The translations under genes and the position numbers were made by a program. A stretch of DNA of 64,000 nt from Vibrio hyugaensis (GTDB lineage: Bacteria > Pseudomonadota > Gammaproteobacteria > Enterobacterales > Vibrionaceae): contig NZ_CP025794.1 in NCBI RefSeq assembly GCF_002906655.1, forward strand, positions 1,984,001-2,048,000, read 5' to 3'. Positions 9,741 to 17,798 of this stretch are shown piece after piece; positions within the stretch are counted from its first letter, which is position 1, and every line of letters begins with the position of its first letter. The notes beneath the pieces are model-generated. The model was not told the DNA's origin and made no database searches. It saw nothing but the letters and a program-made list of their open reading frames with translations.

Positions 9741-9774
9741 AAAAAAATAGCCCCCATAATGGGAGCTATTAAAA
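9741..9774 (-). terminator. rph-pyrE attenuator
   Basis: Four bases after the rph stop codon the minus strand forms AATAGCTCCC-ATTA-TGGGGGCTATT followed by seven T. In E. coli the equivalent hairpin lets UTP level control pyrE: when UTP is low, slow polymerase keeps rph-translating ribosomes close behind and they melt the terminator. The same arrangement, with rph ending at the foot of the hairpin, is seen here. Confidence 0.85.
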
Positions 9775-10491
9775 TCAATTGGCTAACGCCGCCTTCTGCG
9801 CTGCGACAATTTCCGTAATGCCGACTTTCGCCGACTCTAGCAGAGCCATCAGCTGCTCGTGACTGAACGGTTCACCTTCTGCGGTGCCCTGAATTTCAAT
9901 CATCTTGCCTTCTTCTGTCATCACTACATTCATGTCTGTGTCTGCCGCTGAATCTTCAACGTACTCAAGGTCACACAGAACATCATCACCTAGCAAACCA
10001 ACTGAAACTGCCGCTACGTGACCTTTCATTGGGTTTGCTTTTAGCTTGCCACTATTCACTAGGTGTTGGAACGCATCTGCCATTGCAACGCTTGCGCCGC
10101 TGATAGATGCGGTGCGAGTACCGCCATCTGCTTGGATAACATCACAGTCAACCGTGATCATGAACTCACCCATCGCTTGTAGATCAACGACAGCGCGTAG
10201 GCTACGTGCGATCAAGCGTTGGATTTCCATCGTACGACCACCTTGCTTACCGTTCGCCGCTTCACGACGAGTGCGCGAGTGAGTCGCACGAGGTAGCATG
10301 CCGTATTCAGCCGTTACCCAGCCTTTACCTTGACCTTTTAGCCAACGAGGCACAGATTCTTCAACGGTCGCATTACACAACACTTTGGTGTTACCAAATT
10401 CAACTAACACTGAGCCTTCAGCGTAAGCTGTGTAGTTACGAGTAATTTTGATTGGGCGAACTTGGTCCGCCTTGCGATCGTTTGGACGCAT
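9775..10491 (-). CDS. rph: Ribonuclease PH
   Basis: Phosphorolytic 3'-5' exoribonuclease that trims tRNA precursors. The protein starts [20 protein letters not shown] and carries the RNase PH signature [18 protein letters not shown] (near residue 120). The ATG at 10491 gives 238 residues, the E. coli wild-type length; an upstream GTG/ATG would add two residues. The reading frame is intact, unlike the frameshifted rph of E. coli K-12. It also acts as the translated leader for the pyrE attenuator. Divergent from yicC. Confidence 0.96.
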   Translation of the reverse strand: MRPNDRKADQVRPIKITRNYTAYAEGSVLVEFGNTKVLCNATVEESVPRWLKGQGKGWVTAEYGMLPRATHSRTRREAANGKQGGRTMEIQRLIARSLRAVVDLQAMGEFMITVDCDVIQADGGTRTASISGASVAMADAFQHLVNSGKLKANPMKGHVAAVSVGLLGDDVLCDLEYVEDSAADTDMNVVMTEEGKMIEIQGTAEGEPFSHEQLMALLESAKVGITEIVAAQKAALAN

Positions 10492-10666
10492 GGGCATCTA
10501 CCTTAAGTAATGAGGAGAAGACGATTTGGTTGGGCGCAGATTATAACGGAATCGATTAAATAAAGCTATCTGGACAATCTCGTCACAGAATAGCAAAGCC
10601 TCTGCCATCTTGCTGTGCTACTATTGCGTGGTAATTTTCAGCAAATTTAAAAGACAGGAAAATTCG

Positions 10667-11533
10667 ATGATTTACAGTATGACAGCGTATGCGCGCAAAG
10701 AAGTAAAAGGCGATTGGGGCAGCGCAGTGTGGGAGATCCGCAGTGTAAACCAACGCTACCTAGAAACTTACTTCCGCATGCCAGAACAGTTCCGTGCTCT
10801 TGAGCCAGTACTGCGTGAGCGTTTTCGTAAGCGCCTAGCTCGCGGCAAAGTAGAATGTAATCTGCGTTTTGAAGCAAACCCAGCAGCAAAAGCAGAGCTT
10901 AGCATTAACGAAGCACTGGCAAACCAAGTGATCAAAGCTGCTGAGCAAGTGATGCACATGACTGGTGAGCTAAGCCGCATCAACCCATTCCAAGTCATGC
11001 AATGGCCTGGTGTGATGGAAACACCTGAGCAAAATATGGATGAGGTGAACAAAGAACTGCTTGCTGCATTTGATGAAGCAATTGGTGAGTTCATCGAAGC
11101 GCGTGGCCGTGAAGGCGAGAACATGAAAGCGCTTATCGAACAACGCCTAGAAGCGATCACATCAGAAGTCGTGAAAGTGCGCGCACGCATGCCAGAAATC
11201 CTAGAGTGGCAACGTGAGCGTCTGTTCTCGAAGTTTGAAGATGCGAAAGTAGAGCTAGACCCATCTCGCGTTGAGCAAGAGCTTATCCTTCTGGCACAGA
11301 AATCAGACGTAGCAGAAGAGCTAGACCGTCTTGATTCTCACGTAAAAGAAACCACAAACATCCTGAAGAAAGGTGGCGCAGTCGGTCGTCGTTTAGATTT
11401 CATGATGCAAGAGTTTAACCGTGAATCGAACACGCTAGCGTCAAAATCGATCAGCACAGACATCACTGCATCAGGTGTTGAACTGAAAGTTCTGATTGAG
11501 CAAATGCGCGAACAAATTCAGAACATCGAATAA
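10667..11533 (+). CDS. yicC: YicC family endoribonuclease
   Basis: A 288-residue protein starting MIYSMTAYARKEVKGDWGSA, with an N-terminal YicC-like domain and a C-terminal DUF1732 domain ending ASGVELKVLIEQMREQIQNIE. E. coli YicC (287 aa) is a hexameric RNase reported to help degrade the small RNA RyhB. ATG at 10667 has an AGGAAA ribosome-binding site eight bases upstream. The divergent rph/yicC arrangement is conserved in enterics and vibrios. Confidence 0.93.
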   Translation: MIYSMTAYARKEVKGDWGSAVWEIRSVNQRYLETYFRMPEQFRALEPVLRERFRKRLARGKVECNLRFEANPAAKAELSINEALANQVIKAAEQVMHMTGELSRINPFQVMQWPGVMETPEQNMDEVNKELLAAFDEAIGEFIEARGREGENMKALIEQRLEAITSEVVKVRARMPEILEWQRERLFSKFEDAKVELDPSRVEQELILLAQKSDVAEELDRLDSHVKETTNILKKGGAVGRRLDFMMQEFNRESNTLASKSISTDITASGVELKVLIEQMREQIQNIE

Positions 11534-11559
11534 TAAAGACCTCGATGAGATATCTAAAG

Positions 11560-11586
11560 AGCCTCGCACTGCGGGGCTTTTTATTT
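11560..11586 (+). terminator. Terminator after yicC
   Basis: AGCCTCGC and GCGGGGCT form an 8-bp stem with a three-base loop, followed by TTTTTATTT. Confidence 0.85.
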
Positions 11587-11659
11587 GCTGATGCTTCACT
11601 TGCTTCCTATATATAAAACCAATAATCTTGTGTGGTTACTTCTAAACCATTGAATCGCC

Positions 11660-12151
11660 ATGACTCGTCCGCATTGCTTCGTCCTGCAACATGACTCCCC
11701 TATTTCTTTCTATCCTAATAAAAATCAGTTGATGATTGATGGTGAGGAGGTTCATTTAGAGCCATTGCAAGCAAGATTGCTGAGCTACTTTATCGAGAAT
11801 CGTGGGAAAGTACTGAGTACCCAGCAAATCGCCGATGATGTCTGGCAAAGGACGCAAGTTTCCGACAACTTGGTGAGACAAGTCATTAGTCTACTGCGCA
11901 GTCAGCTTCAGGACAAAACGCGTCCGTATCGCATCATTCAGACCATTCCTAAGCAAGGTTACTTATTTGATATCGAAGTGACTGAGCCAAGCATAACGCG
12001 CACTCCTATCACTGAAGAAGCGGTTCCTCTTACTCGTACCGCAAAGCCTAAAAACAAACGTATGGTTTTAGCTGTAGCTGCAATCCTGACGGTTGGGCTT
12101 ATTGTGGCTTGGGTAGTAAAAATGGTGACACCACAGATGAAACAACGGTGA
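11660..12151 (+). CDS. ToxR/CadC-like membrane regulator, N-terminal part (winged helix + membrane helix)
   Basis: The first ~105 residues are an OmpR/PhoB-type winged helix: short beta strands, then LLSYFIENRGKVLSTQQIAD, VSDNLVRQVISLLRSQL and IIQTIPKQGYLF, as in ToxR and CadC. A Pro/Thr-rich linker leads to one membrane helix (MVLAVAAILTVGLIVAWVVK, about residues 135-154). The frame then closes 9 residues later, leaving no periplasmic sensor. The missing sensor is encoded immediately downstream in the -1 frame. A run of five A at 12118-12122 is exactly where one extra A, or a -1 ribosomal slip, would join the two into a 472-residue CadC-like protein. Either this is a frameshifted gene, or a programmed shift, or a true two-gene pair with a GTGA stop/start overlap. 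Confidence 0.75.
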   Translation: MTRPHCFVLQHDSPISFYPNKNQLMIDGEEVHLEPLQARLLSYFIENRGKVLSTQQIADDVWQRTQVSDNLVRQVISLLRSQLQDKTRPYRIIQTIPKQGYLFDIEVTEPSITRTPITEEAVPLTRTAKPKNKRMVLAVAAILTVGLIVAWVVKMVTPQMKQR

Positions 12152-13077
12152 TAACAGCACAACACAGTGACGTAGTGCCCGTTTATATTCATGATATTAC
12201 GCTCGATTCCAGCAGCAACTTTGAAATGGCAGAAAGCGTATATAACTATCTCTTCTATGGGCTAAATTCAGCCAAAAACCTATCCGGCTATCACTATTCT
12301 CAGCTATCCAAACAAAGTAAGCAGTCTCTTGCCAACCATGGTGTTGAGCTCAAAAGTTGGATTAAGAAAGTAGAAGGCAATTATGTGCTTAGCGTCTTGG
12401 TGCAAAACAACCACCAACCCAACCAGAGCCAAAAGGTAGAGAAGACGTTTAACCAAGATAACTTCTTCGATGCTATCGGCGATGTGATTTTAGAAATCAA
12501 AGCCATCATTGCACCAATGAGTTCCGATTACGAAGTGGCTAGCCATCGCGTGACGTCCATCAGTAACTATGACGATTGGAAAGTGATCTCTGAAGGGATT
12601 TCTCTTTTCTATCAAGGTAAAGGTGGTCCCGCTTTTTCGGATATTGCTCAGCAGCTAAATACGATTCAACAGCAAGGGCGAGACAGCTATTTGGTCAGCG
12701 CTTTGTTGTCTTACTCTGAATCTTTAGCTTACTTACGCGAGCACAAACAAGAAGACCGAGAGCAAGCGCTTCACTCAGCCAAGCAAGCGTTCGAACTGAA
12801 CCCACGTTGTGATATTGCCAACCTCACTTTGGGGCTTGCTTTACTTATCAACCAGCACCCTAATCAAGCCTTCCCATACTTGTTTTACGCAGCAGAAAGC
12901 ACGCCAAGTCCAATCAGTTTTTACTTACTCAGCGTGGCTGACAAACTCGCAGATAACCCGAAAGGCTCGCAATACAATTACCAACGCTATACTGAGATGA
13001 AAAAAGAACATAACGGGCAACTATTTGATCTTATTGAATCTTCACAAAAAGCAAACCTATTCCAAACAGCCAAATAG
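12148..13077 (+). CDS. Periplasmic sensor domain of the ToxR/CadC-like regulator (separate frame)
   Basis: About 310 residues from a GTG that overlaps the previous stop (GTGA); a TTG at 12109 in frame is the other option. It has no signal peptide or membrane helix of its own. Yet the sequence resembles the periplasmic part of CadC-type regulators: a first subdomain (PVYIHDITLDSS...YNYLFYGLNSAKNLSGYHYSQLS-like) followed by an all-helical TPR-like region (EDREQALHSAKQAFELNP). This fits a domain meant to be carried across the membrane by the helix of the preceding frame. If expressed alone it would be stranded in the cytoplasm, which argues for a single gene interrupted at the A run. Confidence 0.6.
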   Translation: MITAQHSDVVPVYIHDITLDSSSNFEMAESVYNYLFYGLNSAKNLSGYHYSQLSKQSKQSLANHGVELKSWIKKVEGNYVLSVLVQNNHQPNQSQKVEKTFNQDNFFDAIGDVILEIKAIIAPMSSDYEVASHRVTSISNYDDWKVISEGISLFYQGKGGPAFSDIAQQLNTIQQQGRDSYLVSALLSYSESLAYLREHKQEDREQALHSAKQAFELNPRCDIANLTLGLALLINQHPNQAFPYLFYAAESTPSPISFYLLSVADKLADNPKGSQYNYQRYTEMKKEHNGQLFDLIESSQKANLFQTAK

Positions 13078-13263
13078 CCTCAAATAAATCGGAACGAAAA
13101 ACCGCTACTCTCACCTATTGCTAAGTCGGCATCTCCAATGCTGATGGGTATTCTGGATGTTTGATTTTTGTTTGGAGTTCAACTCGCTTGCCTTGCATCA
13201 AGCGTAAGAAACTTACCTTCCACATACTTGTAAACCAATTCATTCATTTCTTGGGATACACAC

Positions 13264-13740
13264 ATGTTGAAGAAGTTTGCTTTTCAGATCATTCCAATCC
13301 AGATCTTTCTTTTCGTCTTTTGGTTCAAAAATGGCTTTATCGATAAAGTGATGGGCGTGCTACTTGGCATCATTACGCCTGATACTGCCTATGCAGGCGA
13401 TACTTGGGCAGGCTGGAAAGGCTATATCGTTGGGACTTGGGATAAAAGCCAAGTCGGTCATGCACTGCTGAGCCCAACGTTTGACTTGATGTTCCCGATC
13501 CTCATCGCTTTGCAATGCTTACCGTTTTTATTGGTAATTCGATCAGTACTGGCAGGCGAGTTTATGGCAGGTAAAGAGCGCCCGTGGCTACTCTGTGCGG
13601 CTTTTGCATCTCTGTTCGTGACGGGTTGTATGGCTTTCACCCAAACCATTACGGGTGCGAGTGATGGGCAATACCTATGGCAATTTATTGGCTTTAGCAT
13701 GGTTGCCATCATGTATCTGCGTAACGAACAAGGTAAATAA
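13264..13740 (+). CDS. Integral membrane protein of unknown function
   Basis: 158 residues with about four hydrophobic segments: one at residues 8-22 (IIPIQIFLFVFWF), one at about 75-95 (LMFPILIALQCLPFLLVI), one at about 105-125 (WLLCAAFASLFVTGCMAF) and one near the C-terminus. Between the first two lies a hydrophilic loop with several Trp and Gly residues (DTWAGWKGYIVGTWDKS). I know of no function. It stands alone after the regulator and ends at a hairpin shared with the convergent EamA gene. Confidence 0.65.
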   Translation: MLKKFAFQIIPIQIFLFVFWFKNGFIDKVMGVLLGIITPDTAYAGDTWAGWKGYIVGTWDKSQVGHALLSPTFDLMFPILIALQCLPFLLVIRSVLAGEFMAGKERPWLLCAAFASLFVTGCMAFTQTITGASDGQYLWQFIGFSMVAIMYLRNEQGK

Positions 13741-13751
13741 AGTCACATCAA

Positions 13752-13776
13752 AAGCCCCAATCCAATGGGGCTTCTT
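13752..13776. terminator. Hairpin between convergent membrane-protein genes
   Basis: AAGCCCCA and TGGGGCTT form an 8-bp stem; the following T tract (CTTCTT) is weak, so efficiency is uncertain. Confidence 0.65.
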
Positions 13777-13794
13777 CATGACGTTTAGTCTGTT

Positions 13795-14748
13795 TTAGGC
13801 ATTGATGTTCTTCATACAATGTTCACATAGCACAGGCTTTTGCTCTGTAGATTTTAGGCGAAAACGCTGCCAGAAAGTAGGCTCAGCTTTAGTCACAAAA
13901 ATACCGCCAAGTAATGGCAACAACAGAGCGACAGAAACCAACGACAAACTGTTACCCGCAATCCATGTTGAAAGACTCAGTGCAATCAAAGGGAAAAACA
14001 GAAAACAGATCGAGGCAGTAAACGGCGTCGACACTTGTCCAAGCTTAAAGTACGCCACAATGCCACCTACGCTAGCAAACATACCGAGATAAATCACAGC
14101 GCTAATCGAGTCCACCGAGAACTGAGAAATATCTGGTCGCTCGACGATCAGTGAGGTGATAAACAACAGCACAGAAGCAACAAAGCTTGGAAAGGCGTTG
14201 TAAGTCAGTACTGGAATGCCTTTACAGAACTTTTCAACAAACACATACATCACTGCATGAATCGCAACCGCCCCACCTAGAGCGAGAAAGCCCAGCAGGT
14301 AATCCTCTCCACCTAGACTCATTTCTTTCGCCAGAATCAGAATTAAGCTCAGAACCGCGACCAAAAGGCCGGCAATCTGGGATTTACGTAACCTAAGCCC
14401 AAGAAACAGACTCGATGTCACCATCACCGCTATCGGCACATTGGCGAAGATGATCGAAGCAAGGCCCGATGAAATGTATTGTTCCCCAAAAATCATCAAG
14501 GTAAACGGAATCGCGAAATAGAAAATCGCAACGACGAACATCCAGAACACTTTACCTTTAGGGAAGAACAGAGGCTGTTTGAGGTGTTTCGCCAACATGA
14601 TTAATAGCGGTGCGGCAATCAGAAAACGCAGTCCAGTAGCAAAGATAGGTGGAATAGTTTGCACCGCTACTTCCATCGCAAACCACGTGGTGCCCCAAAT
14701 CAAACACACAGACACGAACAAGATAATTGGTAGATGCTTATACGTCAT
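13795..14748 (-). CDS. EamA/DMT-superfamily transporter
   Basis: About 317 residues with ten hydrophobic helices arranged as two EamA repeats, the pattern of drug/metabolite exporters such as RhaT, YdcZ or PecM relatives. Typical early motif: IWGTTWFAMEVAVQTIPPIFATGLRFL. The ATG at 14748 has a strong GGGAGG ribosome-binding site; an upstream start at 14817 is in frame but lacks homology. A short Cys pair (CEHCM) near the C-terminal end is unusual for the family and might bind a metal. Substrate unknown. A possible 31-codon leader frame overlaps its start. Confidence 0.85.
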   Translation of the reverse strand: MTYKHLPIILFVSVCLIWGTTWFAMEVAVQTIPPIFATGLRFLIAAPLLIMLAKHLKQPLFFPKGKVFWMFVVAIFYFAIPFTLMIFGEQYISSGLASIIFANVPIAVMVTSSLFLGLRLRKSQIAGLLVAVLSLILILAKEMSLGGEDYLLGFLALGGAVAIHAVMYVFVEKFCKGIPVLTYNAFPSFVASVLLFITSLIVERPDISQFSVDSISAVIYLGMFASVGGIVAYFKLGQVSTPFTASICFLFFPLIALSLSTWIAGNSLSLVSVALLLPLLGGIFVTKAEPTFWQRFRLKSTEQKPVLCEHCMKNINA

Positions 14749-14833
14749 GACGACCTCCCGCTTGTTGAGCATTAACAAGGTTTGGCAGATACGCAGCAAA
14801 GCGCTCGTTACGAGCAATTAAAGTGGTTTTCAT
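14738..14833 (-). CDS. Possible 31-residue leader peptide upstream of the EamA gene
   Basis: ATG at 14833 is preceded by GGGAAC and reads MKTTLIARNERFAAYLPNLV and eleven more residues before a stop that overlaps the EamA start by 11 bp. The overlap would couple its translation to that of the exporter. No homologue is recalled, so this is a candidate only. Confidence 0.35.
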   Translation of the reverse strand: MKTTLIARNERFAAYLPNLVNAQQAGGRHDV

Positions 14834-14947
14834 TTTTTAGTTCCCATCACAGGGCGGTGTAAATAAAAAGCTATTTACACGCGTAACAAATTCGCACGGT
14901 AATGCGTGCAGTGACATTGTTGGCAGCGATATGCTGCGAGATAGGAA

Positions 14948-15322
14948 TTAAGCTATCGGAGGACGATAGTGAGAGTGCATATCTGCACTGGTATAGATAG
15001 AAGTTTGGCTAGTCGCAAGCTCATGACGATATGGTGCCTCATATGAACGTTGCTGGGTTTCGACAACTGCCGTGCCCGAAGCATGACCATGGGAACAACA
15101 TTGTTTTTCGAAGCATGTTCCGCCCGGTTCACAACAACCCGGTTCTTCCTTGTTGACGGTATTAAACTCGATATCACAATAGCTAAAGTGCATCACTTCT
15201 GCATTGGGAGTGTTATCTGAGTAACCGGGTGAGACCTCTGCACGAGCTACGCCACTCGACAGCATAAAAGCCATCAAAGCAGAGAGCAGGAAGCAAATTG
15301 TGGATGTGCTTTTCATCAGCAT
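14948..15322 (-). CDS. Small exported Cys/His-rich protein
   Basis: About 124 residues. An N-terminal signal peptide (MLMKSTSTICFLLSALMAFM...GVARA) would be cleaved near residue 30. The mature part holds a cluster of six cysteines in EEPGCCEPGGTCFEKQCC followed by SHGHASG, and a His-containing tail (MHSHYRPP). Such clusters suggest metal binding or disulfide bonding in the periplasm, but no family is recognised. I picked ATG 15322 because GAGA lies seven bases upstream; ATG 15316 is possible. It lies alone between the EamA gene and psiE. Confidence 0.55.
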   Translation of the reverse strand: MLMKSTSTICFLLSALMAFMLSSGVARAEVSPGYSDNTPNAEVMHFSYCDIEFNTVNKEEPGCCEPGGTCFEKQCCSHGHASGTAVVETQQRSYEAPYRHELATSQTSIYTSADMHSHYRPPIA

Positions 15323-15461
15323 CACAATGTCTCATAAAAAGGAGAATACGGGATAGCGTGAAGATAACTGTCAAACAGACAAGAAACAATAGTGCTTGAG
15401 ATGACTTTACACTTTTTTACCCCAAAGTCGTGTAGATGTGATTCCCCTTCACACAAAAGCA

Positions 15462-15484
15462 AAGCCTCGCACTTGGCGAGGCTT
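15462..15484 (-). terminator. Terminator after psiE
   Basis: AAGCCTCGC and GCGAGGCTT form a 9-bp stem; on the minus strand it is followed by TTTGCTTTTG, a broken T tract. Confidence 0.75.
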
Positions 15485-15488
15485 AACA

Positions 15489-15914
15489 TTATTCATCTTT
15501 TTCGGCGGTTTGATTATCAATATACGGCCAATAATGATGACCGACTCGAATAACCAAAGTAGCGGCAGCCAGAATAAACGCGGCCAAAGACAGCCACACT
15601 ATCATCACTGAGTCGAGCTCTTTCATTCCGAGAGTGATATAGCGAGCAATGGCCATCATGGCAATGTAAATTGGGTAACGGACTGGTATCTTACCGTTCA
15701 TCACAAACTGCCCAACCATAGCAAGCACTTCCAGATAGATGAACATCAATAAGATATCATCGAGTGCAACACGCTTTTGCACGTAAATATGGACAAACTC
15801 TTCGACCATAGCCCAAACAGTCGCCAGAGTAATGGCAACCAAAAGCACAGCTTCAAGCAGATGAAAGATTTTCAGAAAGGGACGACTGAATGATTTAGGT
15901 AAATGCGACGGCAT
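15489..15914 (-). CDS. psiE: Phosphate-starvation-inducible protein PsiE
   Basis: Membrane protein of the PsiE family, about 141 residues (E. coli 136), with four hydrophobic helices, including FHLLEAVLLVAITLATVWAM and VMIVWLSLAAFILAAATLVI, and the conserved RYPIYIAMMAIARYI segment. In E. coli psiE is induced by phosphate starvation through PhoB; its function is unknown. I see no convincing Pho box just upstream. ATG at 15914 preferred over an in-frame TTG two codons earlier. Confidence 0.88.
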   Translation of the reverse strand: MPSHLPKSFSRPFLKIFHLLEAVLLVAITLATVWAMVEEFVHIYVQKRVALDDILLMFIYLEVLAMVGQFVMNGKIPVRYPIYIAMMAIARYITLGMKELDSVMIVWLSLAAFILAAATLVIRVGHHYWPYIDNQTAEKDE

Positions 15915-16002
15915 GGTCAACTATCCAAACAAATCAAAGGAGTAAGTTTGCAGTGTAGCACGCGGAGTTGAATAAGCTGAACTGACAAACCTCACCGGCA
16001 GA

Positions 16003-16034
16003 AAGAAAAAACGCTCCAATTAATAGGAGCGTTT
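16003..16034 (-). terminator. Terminator of the peptide ABC transporter operon
   Basis: On the minus strand AAACGCTCC and GGAGCGTTT form a 9-bp stem followed by a run of six T. It lies just beyond the last ATPase gene. Confidence 0.88.
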
Positions 16035-16055
16035 CATTTTACCTTGAAGGTGACT

Positions 16056-16895
16056 TTACGCCACTTGCTGCTTTTTTTCTGCCACGCGCTTTTTCTTGCG
16101 ATATTTAGGGTGCGTGATAGGAATCGCGGATAGAAGTTTTTTGGTGTAGTCATTTTGAGGGTTCGCGTAAATTTCTTTCGCGTTGCCCGCTTCCACCACC
16201 TTGCCAAAGTACATCACCGCCACTTTATCGGACACGTGTTTCACTACAGACAAATCATGAGAGATGAAGATAATGGCCAGATTCATCTCTTGCTGAAGTT
16301 GCAGTAACAAATTCAAGATCTGAGCCTGAACCGATACATCTAACGCAGAGACTGACTCATCACAAATCAACAACTTCGGTTTAAGGGCGATCGCACGGGC
16401 AATACCAATACGCTGACGTTGACCACCAGAGAATTCATGTGGATAACGGTTCACTGCCGTTTCTGGCAAACCGACTTTGACCAACAGCTCTTTCACCCAC
16501 TGCTTACGCTCTGAAGACGTACCGATGTTGTGAATCACGTACGGCTCTTCGAGAATCATTCCAATCGTATGACGTTGGTTGAGCGATTCCATCGGGTCTT
16601 GAAAGACAATTTGCATGTCTTTACGCAATGAGCGCATTTGTTTCACAGACAATTTGGTGATGTCTTTGCCTTCAAAGAAAATCTTACCTTCTGTTGGCTC
16701 GTACAATTTCAAAATAGTACGACCTAGGGTACTTTTACCACAGCCAGATTCACCTACTAGGCCAAGAGTTTCACCCTCACCTACTGATAACGACACGCCA
16801 TCAACGGCTTTAATGGTGTAGCCTTTCTTAAACAGTCCTTTACCTGATACAAAGTGCTGCTTAAGATCTTCAATTCTTAATACTTCTTTTGCCAT
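16056..16895 (-). CDS. Oligopeptide ABC transporter ATP-binding protein (DppF/OppF type)
   Basis: Cytoplasmic ATPase subunit, 279 residues from ATG 16895. Walker [10 protein letters not shown] near residue 48, ABC signature FSGGQRQR near 155, Walker [13 protein letters not shown] near 175, and the C-terminal peptide-transporter region ending [13 protein letters not shown] typical of DppF/OppF. The C-terminus is very basic ([10 protein letters not shown]). It is the last gene of the five-gene operon (permease, permease, binding protein, ATPase D, ATPase F). E. coli YejF fuses the two ATPases; here they are separate. Confidence 0.9.
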   Translation of the reverse strand: MAKEVLRIEDLKQHFVSGKGLFKKGYTIKAVDGVSLSVGEGETLGLVGESGCGKSTLGRTILKLYEPTEGKIFFEGKDITKLSVKQMRSLRKDMQIVFQDPMESLNQRHTIGMILEEPYVIHNIGTSSERKQWVKELLVKVGLPETAVNRYPHEFSGGQRQRIGIARAIALKPKLLICDESVSALDVSVQAQILNLLLQLQQEMNLAIIFISHDLSVVKHVSDKVAVMYFGKVVEAGNAKEIYANPQNDYTKKLLSAIPITHPKYRKKKRVAEKKQQVA

Positions 16896-16931
16896 AACAT
16901 CCTCTTTTATGACTTGTTCACTTTGCACCAG

Positions 16932-17789
16932 TTAGCTAGCAAACATACTGGCATCGATCGGTTTAATATCGATCATCTGTTTAGGTTCGTTATCTAAACT
17001 CGGCATCAAACCCATTAAACGTTCTGTATAAGGGTGCTGTGGGTTATCAAACAGCTCGAAAATCTCGGCTTTTTCCACAATACGACCACCGTACATCACG
17101 GCTACGTCATCACACACTTCCGCAACCACACCAAGATCATGAGTAATGAAGATCATCGCCATGCCCGTTTCTTCTTGAAGCTCATTCATTAGTTCAAGAA
17201 TAGACGCCTGCACGGTTACATCCAGTGCTGTGGTTGGCTCATCACAGATAAGAATGTCTGGTTTACACGCTAATGCCATCGCGATCATCACACGCTGACG
17301 CATGCCACCCGATAGGTTGTGTGGGTATTCATTCAGACGTTTTTCTGGCATAGGGATTTTTACTTTAGCCAGCATTTCTAGCGCGTAAGACTCTCTTTGC
17401 CTCTTATCCAATTCAGGACGGTGCAACTCCAAGACTTCGCACAGTTGGCGCCCGATACTATGTACGGGATTCAAAGCCGTCATCGGGTCTTGGAAAATAA
17501 TAGAAATGCGGTCGCCGCGCATGGCGTACATTTCTTCTGCTGGTAATGTGGCAAGGTCTGTACCACGGTAATTGACCTCACCATTGACGATATTACCGTA
17601 TGGTTTTGGCAACAGACCCATTATCGACATCGACGTGACACTCTTACCACTGCCCGACTCACCAACTAGACCAAGGGTACGCCCAGCACGAACATCAAAG
17701 TTCACGCCATGCAGTACTTTGACAGGTCCATCATCCGTAATGAATTCAACCTCAAGATCTTTAACACTTAGGATTACATCGTTTTCCAT
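16932..17789 (-). CDS. Oligopeptide ABC transporter ATP-binding protein (DppD/OppD type)
   Basis: 285 residues with Walker A GESGSGKS (about residue 40), signature LSGGMRQR (about 155), Walker B ILICDEPTTALD and the switch His in IFITHDLG. The C-terminal NPQHPYTERLMGLMPSLD is the oligopeptide-transporter extension. It pairs with the DppF-type subunit 36 bp downstream to energise the two permeases. It follows the binding-protein gene by 9 bp. Confidence 0.9.
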   Translation of the reverse strand: MENDVILSVKDLEVEFITDDGPVKVLHGVNFDVRAGRTLGLVGESGSGKSVTSMSIMGLLPKPYGNIVNGEVNYRGTDLATLPAEEMYAMRGDRISIIFQDPMTALNPVHSIGRQLCEVLELHRPELDKRQRESYALEMLAKVKIPMPEKRLNEYPHNLSGGMRQRVMIAMALACKPDILICDEPTTALDVTVQASILELMNELQEETGMAMIFITHDLGVVAEVCDDVAVMYGGRIVEKAEIFELFDNPQHPYTERLMGLMPSLDNEPKQMIDIKPIDASMFAS

Positions 17790-17798
17790 AACACATCC

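Noticed and set aside
13161..13346. 61-codon frame upstream of the membrane protein at 13264
   Set aside because: It overlaps the better-supported membrane protein in another frame and has no homology that I can recognise.
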